DNA of 64,000 nucleotides. Origin: Bacillus kexueae (GTDB lineage: Bacteria > Bacillota > Bacilli > Bacillales > Aeribacillaceae). Below the pieces are notes generated by a model, which had not been told where the DNA came from, did not search any database, and worked only from the letters and a program-made list of their open reading frames with translations. Location: contig NZ_JALAZE010000002.1 in assembly GCF_022809095.1 (NCBI RefSeq), positions 434,001 to 498,000 on the forward strand, written 5' to 3'. The translations under genes were made by a program, and so were the position numbers. Below, piece after piece: positions 1-8,681 of this stretch. Positions within the stretch are counted from its first letter, which is position 1; each line of letters begins with the position of its first letter.

Positions 1-60
1 AAAAGCGGCCACGTCCTGTGGCCAACGCAGAGGCCAACACGTCCTCTGCAAGTCCGGAAA
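1..60. repeat. Paired GC-rich hairpins at window edge
   Basis: Two adjacent inverted repeats are visible: GGCCAC-gtcct-GTGGCC and GCAGAGG-ccaacacgt-CCTCTGC. They are much richer in GC than the flanks and probably form the 3' end of a palindromic intergenic repeat whose start lies outside the window. They do not match the eight-copy family described below closely enough to assign them to it. Confidence 0.4.
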
Positions 61-197
61 ATGTTCGCCTTTCTCGGTTAAGTAAGTGCTTGACCAAAAT
101 CAGCCATCTTTTAGAACCTTGTATATACTTACAAACAAAGCCAAATTATTGAGAGTTGAGATTACTTTCGATATTGTTAGACCTTTTTCAAAAGTGT

Positions 198-226
198 TTG
201 ACAAATAATAGATGTAATGGTAAATT
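198..226 (+). promoter_or_regulatory. Sigma-A promoter of the tRNA gene
   Basis: TTGACA (198-203) is separated by 17 bp from TAAATT (221-226). Transcription would start near 233, about 14 nt before the mature tRNA 5' end. Confidence 0.6.
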
Positions 227-246
227 TTTATTGACATAACTACAAC

Positions 247-320
247 GGACCCTTAGCTCAGCTGGTTAGAGCAGACGGCTCATAACCGTCCGGTCGCAGG
301 TTCGAGTCCTGCAGGGTCCA
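247..320 (+). tRNA. tRNA with CAU anticodon (Ile2-like or Met)
   Basis: A complete cloverleaf can be drawn. The acceptor stem is GGACCCT with AGGGTCC, the anticodon stem is GACGG/CCGTC around loop CTCATAA (anticodon CAT), and the T arm GCAGG-TTCGAGT-CCTGC is present. CCA is not encoded. The TTAGCTCAG start and CTCATAA loop resemble tRNA-Ile2, whose C34 is modified to lysidine by TilS, more than an elongator tRNA-Met. The amino-acid identity is an inference. Confidence 0.88.
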
Positions 321-345
321 TTCATAGCGAGATAGGATGTCAATA

Positions 346-374
346 GGTCGCACTTGAAGGTTGCGACTTTTTTT
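346..374 (+). terminator. Intrinsic terminator after the tRNA
   Basis: GTCGCA (348-353) pairs with TGCGAC (362-367) and is followed by seven T. Repeat copy R1 begins at the next base. Confidence 0.75.
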
Positions 375-549
375 GTTACAGAAAGTTTAAGTTCAATAAA
401 GTGTTAAAGTATTCTCTCTATAGTTTTTTTTGGTGTCTAGCTCCAAGTGCCATCAGCTCGGGTCGCTTCGGCCCTGCTGTGGCGACGGAAGCCTCCGCGC
501 AGGTCCTCCAGCGCCCTTCGCCTAAGGACTTGCGCTTTGCGCTTTTCTT
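375..549 (+). repeat. Terminator-linked repeat, copy R1 (short form)
   Basis: Contains the AT-rich lead that starts GTTACAGAAAGTTTAAG, then a T-tract, then the GC-rich core that begins GGTGTCTAGCTCCAAG and ends TTGCGCTTTGCGCTTTTC. In the core, CGCCA/TGGCG-type and GTCCT/AGGAC arms fold into hairpins, enclosed by AAGCGC-like and GCGCTT ends. In this copy the first arm reads AAGTGCC. The same sequence recurs at seven other sites in this window. Confidence 0.85.
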
Positions 550-576
550 AGTTCCTTTCAAATAGGAAAGTCGTTT

Positions 577-800
577 TTGTACTTAATAAAAGACATTGTT
601 CAGAGGAAATTTTACTTTGTAAAGGACCGATTTGACTCTACCTTGTATGCAGAGGAAGGGGCGAGACCACGCAGGTGGATGCTGTGGCTTGTAGAGAAAA
701 GTGGCGCCCAACTAAACGCAGGTCGTTACATGGAAAACAAGTGTCTGAAACGGAATGTAAAATATTCTTCTTAAAACGGATGTAATAGTAACATGTATAT
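577..800 (+). repeat. Decayed copy of a second intergenic repeat family
   Basis: This stretch contains GCGAGACCACGCAGG and, near 740, AAGTGTCTGAAACGGAATGT. Both resemble parts of a GC-rich repeat common in Bacillus genomes (arms near GACTCCTGCGGG and GACCCCGCAGG, with a tail like TCTGGAACGG). Related remnants lie near 3180, 20930 and 22700. The 65-codon open frame across it has no ribosome binding site and is not called. Confidence 0.45.
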
Positions 801-1011
801 GAGTACAGCTTTTTTAATGAAAACGATGCTGAAAGGATAGCCGGCTATATTTTATTCGGAAATTGGTGCAATATTTTCTACGAAATTGGTCTGAAATTTG
901 GGCGTTTAAATTGCAACAAGTTGCCAAGTTTGGTAATCTGAAAGTGAATCTTAACAAAAGGGTTTTATGCCAAATGTTAAGGGTACATACCTAATAAGGA
1001 GGAGATTTTAA

Positions 1012-1620
1012 ATGGCTTTTGAATTACCAAAATTACCTTATGAATACGATGCTTTAGAGCCACATATCGACAAAGAAACTATGAATATTCACCACACTAA
1101 ACACCATAACGCATATGTTACAAACTTAAATGCGGCTTTAGAAGGAAATGAAGAACTTTTAAGCAAGTCTGTTGAGGAAGTTGTAGCAAACTTAGATGCT
1201 GTTCCTGAGGAGAAGCGCACTGCAGTTCGTAATAATGGTGGTGGCCATGCAAACCATACGTTATTCTGGACAATTTTATCTCCAAACGGTGGCGGTGCTC
1301 CAGCAGGCGAATTAGCAGATGCAATTAATGCTAAATTTGGTAGCTTCGAAAGCTTTAAAGAAGAGTTCTCTAAAGCAGCAGCTACTCGATTCGGATCTGG
1401 TTGGGCTTGGTTAGTTGTAAATAACGGTGAGTTGGAAGTAACAAGCACGCCAAACCAAGACTCTCCATTAATGGAAGGTAAAACGCCGATTTTAGGTCTA
1501 GATGTGTGGGAGCATGCTTACTACTTAAATTACCAAAACCGTCGTCCAGACTACATTTCAGCATTTTGGAATGTTGTAAACTGGGATGAAGTAGCGCGTC
1601 TTTACAATGAAGCAAAATAA
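1012..1620 (+). CDS. sodA: Manganese superoxide dismutase
   Basis: Cytoplasmic superoxide dismutase of 202 residues, which converts superoxide to oxygen and hydrogen peroxide. The usual Mn/Fe-SOD landmarks are present: N-terminal H27 in the NIHHTKHH helix, [11 protein letters not shown] with a second His ligand near residue 82, and [12 protein letters not shown] with the last Asp and His ligands near 164 and 168. Length is typical. The start is fixed by AAGGAGGAG at 997-1005, followed by ATG. It is monocistronic, with its own terminator. The metal is inferred to be Mn from its similarity to Bacillus SodA. Confidence 0.97.
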   Translation: MAFELPKLPYEYDALEPHIDKETMNIHHTKHHNAYVTNLNAALEGNEELLSKSVEEVVANLDAVPEEKRTAVRNNGGGHANHTLFWTILSPNGGGAPAGELADAINAKFGSFESFKEEFSKAAATRFGSGWAWLVVNNGELEVTSTPNQDSPLMEGKTPILGLDVWEHAYYLNYQNRRPDYISAFWNVVNWDEVARLYNEAK

Positions 1621-1634
1621 TTGAATCGACTAGT

Positions 1635-1681
1635 AAGAAGGTAGGTCATTTATAGTTGAATGGTCTACCTTCTTTATTTTT
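1635..1681 (+). terminator. sodA terminator
   Basis: AAGAAGGTAG-GTCATT pairs with AATG-GTCTACCTTCTT across a short loop and is followed by TTATTTTT. Confidence 0.8.
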
Positions 1682-1757
1682 GGGAAATGTAAATTTTAGT
1701 ACATAACTTCCTTTTCAACAGGCAAACTATTTTTAGACGTTGAAGGGGAGTTTGAAT

Positions 1758-3038
1758 ATGTCGAAATGGAAAAAAATATTTGGTGACGTAGAGGTAAATC
1801 GTGATTTGATTCTTTTGCTACTAATCGGAGGTCTTTATTCATTAAGCATCGCACTTTCAAACACGTTTGTGAACGTTTATTTATGGAAACAATCAGGAAA
1901 ATTTGTCGATATCGGAATATATAATTTGTTTAGTGTCATCTTTCAGCCATTAACTTTCATCTTTGCGGGAAGACTAGCAAAGCGAGTAGACCGTGTAATT
2001 GTTTTAAGGTTAGGGGTAATTTTTTTAGCCGTCTTTTTTGTAACCGTGTTAATAATCGGTGAAAGAGCTTCCGATTACATCATTCTATTAGGATCCTTAA
2101 TTGGAATCGGCTACGGATTTTATTGGCTAGCCTTTAATGTACTTACATTTGAGATTACTGAACCTGAGACACGAGACTTTTTCAACGGCTTCTTAGGTGT
2201 TTTAACTTCTTCGGCTGGGATGATTGGTCCGATTTTAGCGGGGTTCATCATTTCAAGACTAGAAAATTTTAAAGGATATACGACCATTTTTACGATTTCA
2301 CTATTATTGTTTTCGTTTGCCGTCGTATTAAGTATGTTTTTAAAGCGAAGACCTGCGAAGGGCGATTACATACTTTGGCGAATATTTCATGAACGAAGTA
2401 GAAATCGGAATTGGAAGCTGATAACAAATGCTCACTTTTTCCAAGGACTTCGGGAAGGAACATTCATCTTTGTTATTAGCGTTTTCGTATTTATTTCGAC
2501 AAACAGTGAACTAGCCTTGGGGACGTTCGGTCTCCTGAATTCAGTAATTGCTTTTTTCTCTTATTATTTGGCAACACGCTTTATTACAAAAAAGATGAGG
2601 AAAAAAGCCATCTTAGTTGGAGGAATTTTGTTATACTTAGCGATATTCTTGATTGTTTTTCATATATCGTATACAAACTTACTCATTTACGGCGTAGTAA
2701 TTGGAATTGCTTATCCAATGCTGTTAGTGCCTTACGTTTCCATGACTTACGACATTATAGGAAAAGGGTGGAATGCTGCTAAAGCACGGATTGAATATAT
2801 TGTTGTTCGGGAAGTCTATTTAAATTTTGGGCGAATCGTTTCTGTATTATCTTTTATTCTTGTTGTTTCATTTACGAATGAAAAACAAACAATTCCTTAC
2901 TTATTATTAATATTAGGAACTGGACATGCGTTGATCTATCTGTTTATTCGTACGATTAAACTACAAGAAAGTAATCGAACGGCCAATGATGAACGTCGAG
3001 TCAGGCAACCGCATTTGGCAGATGGAAAGAATGGGTAA
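1758..3038 (+). CDS. yqgE: MFS transporter, YqgE-like
   Basis: Major facilitator superfamily membrane protein of 426 residues with about twelve hydrophobic segments. A basic loop follows the second segment (GRLAKRVDR) and charged helices lie around residue 200. The substrate is unknown. It occupies the place of yqgE between sodA and pbpA in B. subtilis. The ATG at 1758 is preferred over an in-frame TTG at 1740 because GGGGAG at 1745-1750 is well spaced from it. No drug-efflux signature was distinctive enough to name a substrate. Confidence 0.8.
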   Translation: MSKWKKIFGDVEVNRDLILLLLIGGLYSLSIALSNTFVNVYLWKQSGKFVDIGIYNLFSVIFQPLTFIFAGRLAKRVDRVIVLRLGVIFLAVFFVTVLIIGERASDYIILLGSLIGIGYGFYWLAFNVLTFEITEPETRDFFNGFLGVLTSSAGMIGPILAGFIISRLENFKGYTTIFTISLLLFSFAVVLSMFLKRRPAKGDYILWRIFHERSRNRNWKLITNAHFFQGLREGTFIFVISVFVFISTNSELALGTFGLLNSVIAFFSYYLATRFITKKMRKKAILVGGILLYLAIFLIVFHISYTNLLIYGVVIGIAYPMLLVPYVSMTYDIIGKGWNAAKARIEYIVVREVYLNFGRIVSVLSFILVVSFTNEKQTIPYLLLILGTGHALIYLFIRTIKLQESNRTANDERRVRQPHLADGKNG

Positions 3039-3051
3039 CCTTTCAAATATA

Positions 3052-3088
3052 AAACCTCCGAGATTTTCTTAAACTTGGAGGTTTTTTG
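3052..3088 (+). terminator. yqgE terminator
   Basis: ACCTCC (3054-3059) pairs with GGAGGT (3077-3082) and is followed by TTTTTT. Unlike eight other terminators in the window, this one has no repeat behind it. Confidence 0.75.
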
Positions 3089-3179
3089 TTCTTTTCGTCA
3101 TATTTTTTATTAGGCTCTTTTCTAAAGGATTATTTCTAAATCATTGTTGTAAATTTTTTCCCCTTTGTATTGGAACAAC

Positions 3180-3312
3180 TTGACTAGCGGGAATTGAGGA
3201 ATGGTAGAGATCGGGTAAGAACATGCTGTAGAAGTCGACTTCCTCCCCGCTGAAAGTAAGTGTCTGAAACGTAATATTTAGTACTCATCATTAAACAAAT
3301 AGCTGTAAAAGA
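3180..3312 (+). repeat. Decayed copy of the second repeat family
   Basis: CCCCGCTGAAAGTAAGTG followed by TCTGAAACGTAATATTTAG matches the tail of the degenerate element near 740. The 5' half is too eroded to align by eye. No gene is seen in the gap 3089-3585. Confidence 0.4.
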
Positions 3313-3420
3313 CCCGACAAAACATTTCTAACATAATAATGTCCATTCCACACAAGTCACCAACTCTTAAAAAGTAGATATTTCCATATGTAAAGTTATT
3401 TCCAAAATATTCACGTTTTG

Positions 3421-3470
3421 TTACAAATTTATCCGTTCATAATCAGCAGATGTAACAAATTTATTACATC
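3421..3470. promoter_or_regulatory. Palindrome and direct repeat upstream of pbpA
   Basis: A 22-bp inverted repeat with one mismatch lies at 3449-3470, with arms GATGTAA and TTACATC around AAATTT. Its centre ACAAATTTAT (3455-3464) also occurs at 3423-3432, exactly 32 bp upstream, about three helical turns. The pattern suggests a two-site operator for a regulator of pbpA. The protein is unknown. Confidence 0.35.
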
Positions 3471-3585
3471 CTTTTTATTTCCTTTATCATGATAAAAAAA
3501 TCTTTTAAACTAAGAAAGCGTTAAATGACGTTGCATGAATGGGTTGTTTAACATAAATGCAATAAAAAATGAAGGAGGATTTTGT

Positions 3586-5628
3586 TTGAAAAGGAAAGAA
3601 CGGAAAAAACCTTTAATAAAGCGTTTAAATATATTATTTTTAATAACATTTTTTGTTTTTATAGCATTGATACTTCGTTTAGGAATCGTTCAGATTGTTT
3701 ATGGGGAGTTATATAAAGAGGAAGTAGAGAAATCAGAGGAAATTGAAGTGAATTCAGCTGCACCCCGCGGGAAGATTTTTGATCGGAATTTAGAAGTAAT
3801 GGTAACTAATCAAGCGGTTCATACGGTTACATACACAAAAACAACTTCATCAACTCAAGCAGTTCGTCTTGAACTTGCGAAAAAGCTTGCAGAGATACTT
3901 GAGGTTAGTGATGAAAAAGTGACCGAACGTGACTTGAAAGATTACTGGATCTTAACGAGACCGAGTGAAGCGGAAGGAAAGGTTTCGGCTGAAGAAAGGC
4001 AAAAGGTTTTTCGAGGAGAATTAACGAATGAAGAACTGTATAGTATTCAATTAGAAAGAATTTCAGAAAGTGACTTATCCGAATTAACGCCTTTAGACCG
4101 AGAAATTGTAGCGATAAAAAGGGAAATGGATCGAGCAGCTGTTGGTGCTCCTCAAGCGATAAAAAAGGGTGCTACTAATGAAGAAATAGCTTATATTAGC
4201 GAACATTTGAGTGAATTCCCTGGGGTGAATGTAACAACTGATTGGGAACGTCAATACCCGTTCGGTAACACATTGAGAACGATGCTCGGCAATGTATCCA
4301 CGCAGGAAGAAGGACTTCCGAACGATCAGTTAGAGTACTTTCTTGCACGTGATTACAACTTGAACGATCGTGTAGGGACGAGCTACATAGAAAAACAATT
4401 TGAAAGTGTGTTACAAGGGGAAAGGTCCAAAATAAAAAATTTAACGGATAGTGAGGGGAATTTAATCGAATCCGTTATTATTTCTGAAGGTCAAGCTGGA
4501 AATGATTTAGTCCTAACGGTTGATATGGACTTACAATTAAATGTAGAAGAGATAATTGAAGAGGAATTACTTAGAGTTAAAAGGCTACCGAGTACCGAAT
4601 TGTTGGACCGTGCATTTGTAGTGATGATGGATCCTAACACGGGAGAATTGTTGGCGATGGCAGGAAAACAGATTGTCCAAGAAGAAGACGGAAGTTATGA
4701 AGTACAAGATTTTGCACTTGGTGCTATGACAACCTCTTACACAATGGGATCAGCAGTGAAAGGAGCAACCGTATTAACGGGGTTTGAGACTGGCGTAATT
4801 TCCCCGGGAACAGTTTTAGTGGACGAACCTTTACACATAAAAGACTCGCCCGTTAAAAGCTCATGGAAAACGATGGGGGCTATTGATGATTTAGAAGCGC
4901 TGAAAATGTCTTCGAATGTGTATATGTTCAAAACAGCCATTGCTATTGGAGAAGGAGAATACCGATACAACCAAGCGTTACCGTTAAATGTTTCGGCTTT
5001 TTCCACAATGAGATACTATTTCCATCAATTCGGCTTAGGTGTCCCAACAGGGATTGACTTGCCAAATGAATCCTCTGGATATGAAGGGAAGGCGACGACA
5101 CCTGGACTTTTACTAGACTATGCTATCGGACAGTATGACACTTACACACCGTTACAACTTGCGCAATATGTGTCTACGATTGCAAACGGTGGATATCGAC
5201 TGAAACCACAAATTATAAAAGAAATACGCGCAACAGATCCTAATGAAGAGATTGGACCAATTGTTTCATCAATGGAACCAGAAATTTTAAATCGAGTGGA
5301 TATGAATACAGATTATATAGAAAGAGTACAGGAAGGATTTCGACAAGTTTTCCAAGAACGGAATGGAACAGCCTATACTTATTTTTCGAGTGCAAGCTAT
5401 GAGGCAGCTGGAAAAACAGGAACGGCACAAGCTTTTTATGATGGACCAATTGAGGACAAGTTTTTAGAACCAACATACAATTTATCGATTGTCGGATATG
5501 CACCTTATGATTCTCCCGAAATTGCATTTGCCGTTGTAGTTCCTTGGGCTTATCAAGGTGCTTCAAATGATCATGGAGTGAATAAAACAATTGCAAGAAA
5601 AGTGTTAGATGCTTACTTTAATAACTAA
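3586..5628 (+). CDS. pbpA: Class B penicillin-binding protein, PBP2A-like transpeptidase
   Basis: Membrane-anchored class B PBP of 680 residues, which cross-links peptidoglycan, in B. subtilis during side-wall elongation. A basic N-terminus is followed by one membrane segment (about residues 12-32), a dimerisation/pedestal region, then the transpeptidase domain with SAVK (active Ser about 389), SSN (442-444) and KTGTAQ (Lys about 610). The TTG start at 3586 is chosen because GGAGGA (3573-3578) lies 7 nt upstream. An in-frame ATG at 3535 has no ribosome binding site. Slightly shorter than the B. subtilis protein (716 residues). It sits between yqgE and pstS as in B. subtilis. Confidence 0.92.
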   Translation: MKRKERKKPLIKRLNILFLITFFVFIALILRLGIVQIVYGELYKEEVEKSEEIEVNSAAPRGKIFDRNLEVMVTNQAVHTVTYTKTTSSTQAVRLELAKKLAEILEVSDEKVTERDLKDYWILTRPSEAEGKVSAEERQKVFRGELTNEELYSIQLERISESDLSELTPLDREIVAIKREMDRAAVGAPQAIKKGATNEEIAYISEHLSEFPGVNVTTDWERQYPFGNTLRTMLGNVSTQEEGLPNDQLEYFLARDYNLNDRVGTSYIEKQFESVLQGERSKIKNLTDSEGNLIESVIISEGQAGNDLVLTVDMDLQLNVEEIIEEELLRVKRLPSTELLDRAFVVMMDPNTGELLAMAGKQIVQEEDGSYEVQDFALGAMTTSYTMGSAVKGATVLTGFETGVISPGTVLVDEPLHIKDSPVKSSWKTMGAIDDLEALKMSSNVYMFKTAIAIGEGEYRYNQALPLNVSAFSTMRYYFHQFGLGVPTGIDLPNESSGYEGKATTPGLLLDYAIGQYDTYTPLQLAQYVSTIANGGYRLKPQIIKEIRATDPNEEIGPIVSSMEPEILNRVDMNTDYIERVQEGFRQVFQERNGTAYTYFSSASYEAAGKTGTAQAFYDGPIEDKFLEPTYNLSIVGYAPYDSPEIAFAVVVPWAYQGASNDHGVNKTIARKVLDAYFNN

Positions 5629-5690
5629 AGACTTGAAAACCCTTCTAGTTCCTTAGAAAAAATAAGCTAACCGGGTAGAATTATTGTTAA

Positions 5691-5729
5691 TTTACAAAAC
5701 CTTTACATTCGTTTAAAACCTAATTAATG
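5691..5729 (+). promoter_or_regulatory. PhoP box array upstream of pstS
   Basis: Hexamers like the PhoP half-site TT(A/C/T)ACA repeat every 11 bp: TTTACA (5691), TTTACA (5702), TTAAAA (5713) and TTAATG (5724). A weak -10, TATTCT, follows at 5739-5744. An 11-bp period upstream of the -10 is the known layout of PhoP-activated promoters in Bacillus. This predicts induction of pst by phosphate starvation. Confidence 0.65.
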
Positions 5730-5792
5730 TTTACGTTTTATTCTATTACTCGTAGGACATAAACACCATAAATCTTAGGGGGAATTAAGGAA

Positions 5793-6755
5793 ATGAAAAG
5801 CTTTAAGTTTTTAGCAATGTCCATCATGATTACTTCCGTAATGGCGTTTGCAGCTGCTTGCGGAAACGGTGAAAATAATGAAAGTCAAACATCTGGAGAA
5901 ACTACTGTAGATAAACAATTAGAAGGTGAAGTTGCAATCGACGGATCTTCTACAGTAGGACCTATCATGGAAGCTGTTTCTGAAGAGTTCGCAGCATCAT
6001 TCCCAGATGTAAAAGCACCAGTAGGTATTTCAGGTTCTGGTGGTGGATTCAAACGTTTCGTAGTTGGTGAAACAGATCTTTCAAACGCATCTCGTCCAAT
6101 CAAAGACGAAGAGAAAGAACAAGCGGCATCTAACGGAATTGAATTCACTGAATTCCGCGTTGCATTTGACGGATTATCAGTAGTAGTTAACCCTGAAAAC
6201 GACTGGGTAGATCAATTAACTATTGAAGACTTAAGAACTATGTGGACTGGTGAAGCTAAAAACTGGTCTGATATTAACCCTGAGTGGCCAAACGAGCCAA
6301 TCAAGTACTTCTCTCCTGGTACAGACTCTGGTACTTTTGACTACTTCAACGAAGTTGTACTTGATGAAGAGCCAATGGTAAAAGAAGCAACATTATCTGA
6401 AGATGACAACGTATTAGTTAAAGGTGTACAAACTGACAAGAATGCAATTGGATTCTTCGGTTATGCTTATTACTTAGAAAATAAAGATGCTTTAAAAGTT
6501 GTTCCGATTGTAAACTCAAACGGTGAAGCTTTAGAGCCTACAAATGAAACAATTGAAAACGGAACTTATGAGCCGCTTTCTCGTCCATTATACGTATACG
6601 TAAACAACGCTTCTGTTAAAGATAAAGAGCAAGTTTATGAGTATGTGAAATTCATGTTAGAGAATGGTGGCGACTTAGCTGAGGAAGTTGGATACGTTCG
6701 CTTACCTCAAGAACAATACGATGAGCAATTATCAACTCTTGAAGGGTTAAAATAA
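5793..6755 (+). CDS. pstS: Phosphate-binding lipoprotein PstS
   Basis: Extracellular phosphate-binding lipoprotein of the PstSCAB importer, 320 residues. The signal peptide ends in a lipobox (FAAAC, Cys about residue 23), so it should be lipid-anchored outside the membrane. Ligand-contact motifs include DGSSTVGP, SGSGGGFKRF and SPGTDSGTFDYF. ATG follows GGGGGAA at 5778-5784. The downstream hairpin at 6766-6790 may keep its mRNA more abundant than that of the rest of the operon, which fits the high stoichiometry that binding proteins need. Confidence 0.96.
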   Translation: MKSFKFLAMSIMITSVMAFAAACGNGENNESQTSGETTVDKQLEGEVAIDGSSTVGPIMEAVSEEFAASFPDVKAPVGISGSGGGFKRFVVGETDLSNASRPIKDEEKEQAASNGIEFTEFRVAFDGLSVVVNPENDWVDQLTIEDLRTMWTGEAKNWSDINPEWPNEPIKYFSPGTDSGTFDYFNEVVLDEEPMVKEATLSEDDNVLVKGVQTDKNAIGFFGYAYYLENKDALKVVPIVNSNGEALEPTNETIENGTYEPLSRPLYVYVNNASVKDKEQVYEYVKFMLENGGDLAEEVGYVRLPQEQYDEQLSTLEGLK

Positions 6756-6765
6756 TAAAAAATAT

Positions 6766-6790
6766 GATGAGAAGCACTATGCTTCTCATC
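6766..6790 (+). promoter_or_regulatory. pstS-pstC intercistronic stem-loop
   Basis: A perfect 10-bp inverted repeat, GATGAGAAGC-actat-GCTTCTCATC, without a following T-run. It probably acts as an mRNA stabiliser or attenuator rather than a terminator. It also argues against the long ORF start at 6764. Confidence 0.7.
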
Positions 6791-6823
6791 TTCCTATGCA
6801 AATGGGAAAGGGGTTTTCAAAAA

Positions 6824-7765
6824 ATGGCTTTATCGACTGGACGATCAGTTAGGGAAATGATTCAAGAGAAAAAAGCAAAAAAATCTAGCTTGCAAATTGT
6901 AGAGAAGCTTGTACCAAAGTTCTTATTGGTTACTGCTCTTATTTCGATTTTAACAACATTAGGAATCTTATTAACTTTAACAACTGAAACTGTAACATTT
7001 TTCACTCGTGTATCTTTCGTAGAGTTTTTTACTGGTACTGAATGGTATCCATTCTATGAGCATGATCCTTCATACGGAATCATTGCCTTAATTTCCGGAA
7101 CATTATTAATCGCAGTAATAGCGATGTTTGTTGCATTACCAATTGGATTAGCATCCGCTATCTTCTTGAGTGAATATGCTTCAGACCGCACAAGACGAGT
7201 AATCAAACCGATCCTTGAAGTATTAGCAGGGATTCCAACAATTGTATATGGATTTTTCGCATTAACATTTGTCACTCCATTATTACAAAAAATTATTCCT
7301 GATTTAGGCTTCTTTAATGCTTTAAGCCCAGGTATTGTTGTTGGGATTATGATTATTCCAATGGTTGCTTCTCTTTCTGAAGACGCGATGAGCTCAGTTC
7401 CAAATTCAATGCGTGAAGGTGCTTTAGCTTTAGGAGCAACAAAATTTGAAGTAGCAATTAAAGTCGTTTTACCTGCAGCGATTTCAGGTGTTATTGCTTC
7501 ATTCGTATTAGCGATTTCTCGTGCAATTGGTGAAACAATGATTGTTACATTGGCTGGAGGAGCTACACCTAAGCTAACATTTGATCCTTCAGAGTCCATT
7601 CAGACAATGACAGCTTATATTGTTCAAGTAAGTTCTGGTGATGCTGGATATGGTACAACAATTTATTACAGTATTTACGCAGTAGGTACAACTTTATTCG
7701 TATTCACATTATTAATGAACATGCTTGCTCAGTATATTTCTCGTCGTTTCAGGGAGGAGTATTAA
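6824..7765 (+). CDS. pstC: Phosphate ABC transporter permease PstC
   Basis: Inner-membrane permease of 313 residues with about six membrane segments. It contains the MetI-like EAA loop (EGALALGATKFEVAIKVVLP), where PstB docks. It pairs with PstA. The ATG at 6824 is preferred because GGAAAGGGG lies just upstream and because starting at 6764 would translate the intercistronic hairpin. The stop is separated from the pstA ATG by one base, so translation is likely coupled. Confidence 0.94.
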   Translation: MALSTGRSVREMIQEKKAKKSSLQIVEKLVPKFLLVTALISILTTLGILLTLTTETVTFFTRVSFVEFFTGTEWYPFYEHDPSYGIIALISGTLLIAVIAMFVALPIGLASAIFLSEYASDRTRRVIKPILEVLAGIPTIVYGFFALTFVTPLLQKIIPDLGFFNALSPGIVVGIMIIPMVASLSEDAMSSVPNSMREGALALGATKFEVAIKVVLPAAISGVIASFVLAISRAIGETMIVTLAGGATPKLTFDPSESIQTMTAYIVQVSSGDAGYGTTIYYSIYAVGTTLFVFTLLMNMLAQYISRRFREEY

Positions 7766-7766
7766 G

Positions 7767-8645
7767 ATGAAGTTAATCGATCAATCTGTTGTGGCTAAAC
7801 GGATGGAAGGTCGTTTAGTAAAAAATAATATTTATAAAGGGATCTTCATGGTCGCAACAGGATTTGCACTTGTTGTACTCGCAGTACTTCTATATCGGAT
7901 ATTCACTCAAGGAATTAGTTATATCAATCTTGACTTCTTTACCAACTTCGCATCGCGCAAACCAGAAGCTTCTGGTATTAAGGCCGCGCTGTTTGGATCA
8001 TTATGGTTAATGGGAGTGGTTATCCCTGTTTCCTTAATTCTAGGCGTCGGTACAGCGATTTATTTAGAAGAATACGCAAAGAAGAACAAATTCACAGCCT
8101 TTATTCAAACAAATATCTCAAACCTTGCAGGGGTTCCGTCAATTGTATTTGGATTATTAGGTTTAACAGTATTTGTTCGAGCAATGGATTTAGACCGAAG
8201 CATTTTAGCTGGTGGTTTAACAATGAGTTTATTAATCTTACCGGTCATTGTTGTTGCAGCGCAGGAAGCGATTCGCGCCGTGCCAAATCAATTAAGAGAA
8301 GCATCTTATGGAATGGGAGCGACTAAATGGCAGACGATTTATCGTGTCGTATTACCATCAGCGATTCCTGGGATTTTAACTGGAAGCATTCTTGCCTTCT
8401 CACGTGCAATTGGAGAAACTGCACCGCTTTTAGTAGTAGGTGCCTTTGCATTCGTAAACTATTTACCAGAGAATTTATTAAGTACATTTACAGTTATGCC
8501 AATCCAAATTTATAACTGGGCAGGTCGTCCTCAAGCTGAGTTCCAAAATGTTGCAGCTGCGGGAATCATTGTGTTGTTCATTTTCTTAATTGTAATGAAC
8601 TCGATTGCGGTTTATATCAGAAATAAATACCAGAAACGTTATTAA
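7767..8645 (+). CDS. pstA: Phosphate ABC transporter permease PstA
   Basis: Second permease of the phosphate importer, 292 residues, about six membrane segments, with the EAA loop REASYGMGATKWQTIYRVVLP. AGGGAGGAG (7751-7759) gives the ATG at 7767. An earlier in-frame ATG inside pstC is not needed. It lies within the pst operon and is presumably cotranscribed under PhoP control. Confidence 0.94.
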   Translation: MKLIDQSVVAKRMEGRLVKNNIYKGIFMVATGFALVVLAVLLYRIFTQGISYINLDFFTNFASRKPEASGIKAALFGSLWLMGVVIPVSLILGVGTAIYLEEYAKKNKFTAFIQTNISNLAGVPSIVFGLLGLTVFVRAMDLDRSILAGGLTMSLLILPVIVVAAQEAIRAVPNQLREASYGMGATKWQTIYRVVLPSAIPGILTGSILAFSRAIGETAPLLVVGAFAFVNYLPENLLSTFTVMPIQIYNWAGRPQAEFQNVAAAGIIVLFIFLIVMNSIAVYIRNKYQKRY

Positions 8646-8681
8646 TTTTTGTGTTCCAAAGGATGAAGGAGGTTTTTACAA

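Noticed and set aside
375-549. Group II intron ends at the terminator-linked repeats
   Set aside because: Terminator targeting resembles group IIC introns, but the 5' end is GTTACAG rather than GTGYG, and there is no domain V or reverse transcriptase.
577-774. 65-codon open frame upstream of sodA
   Set aside because: No RBS, unusual composition, and it covers a decayed repeat.
1089-1448. Long - strand open frame opposite sodA
   Set aside because: Shadow of the highly biased sodA coding sequence.
7054-7599. 181-codon - strand frame opposite pstC
   Set aside because: Shadow frame; no RBS and low-complexity translation.
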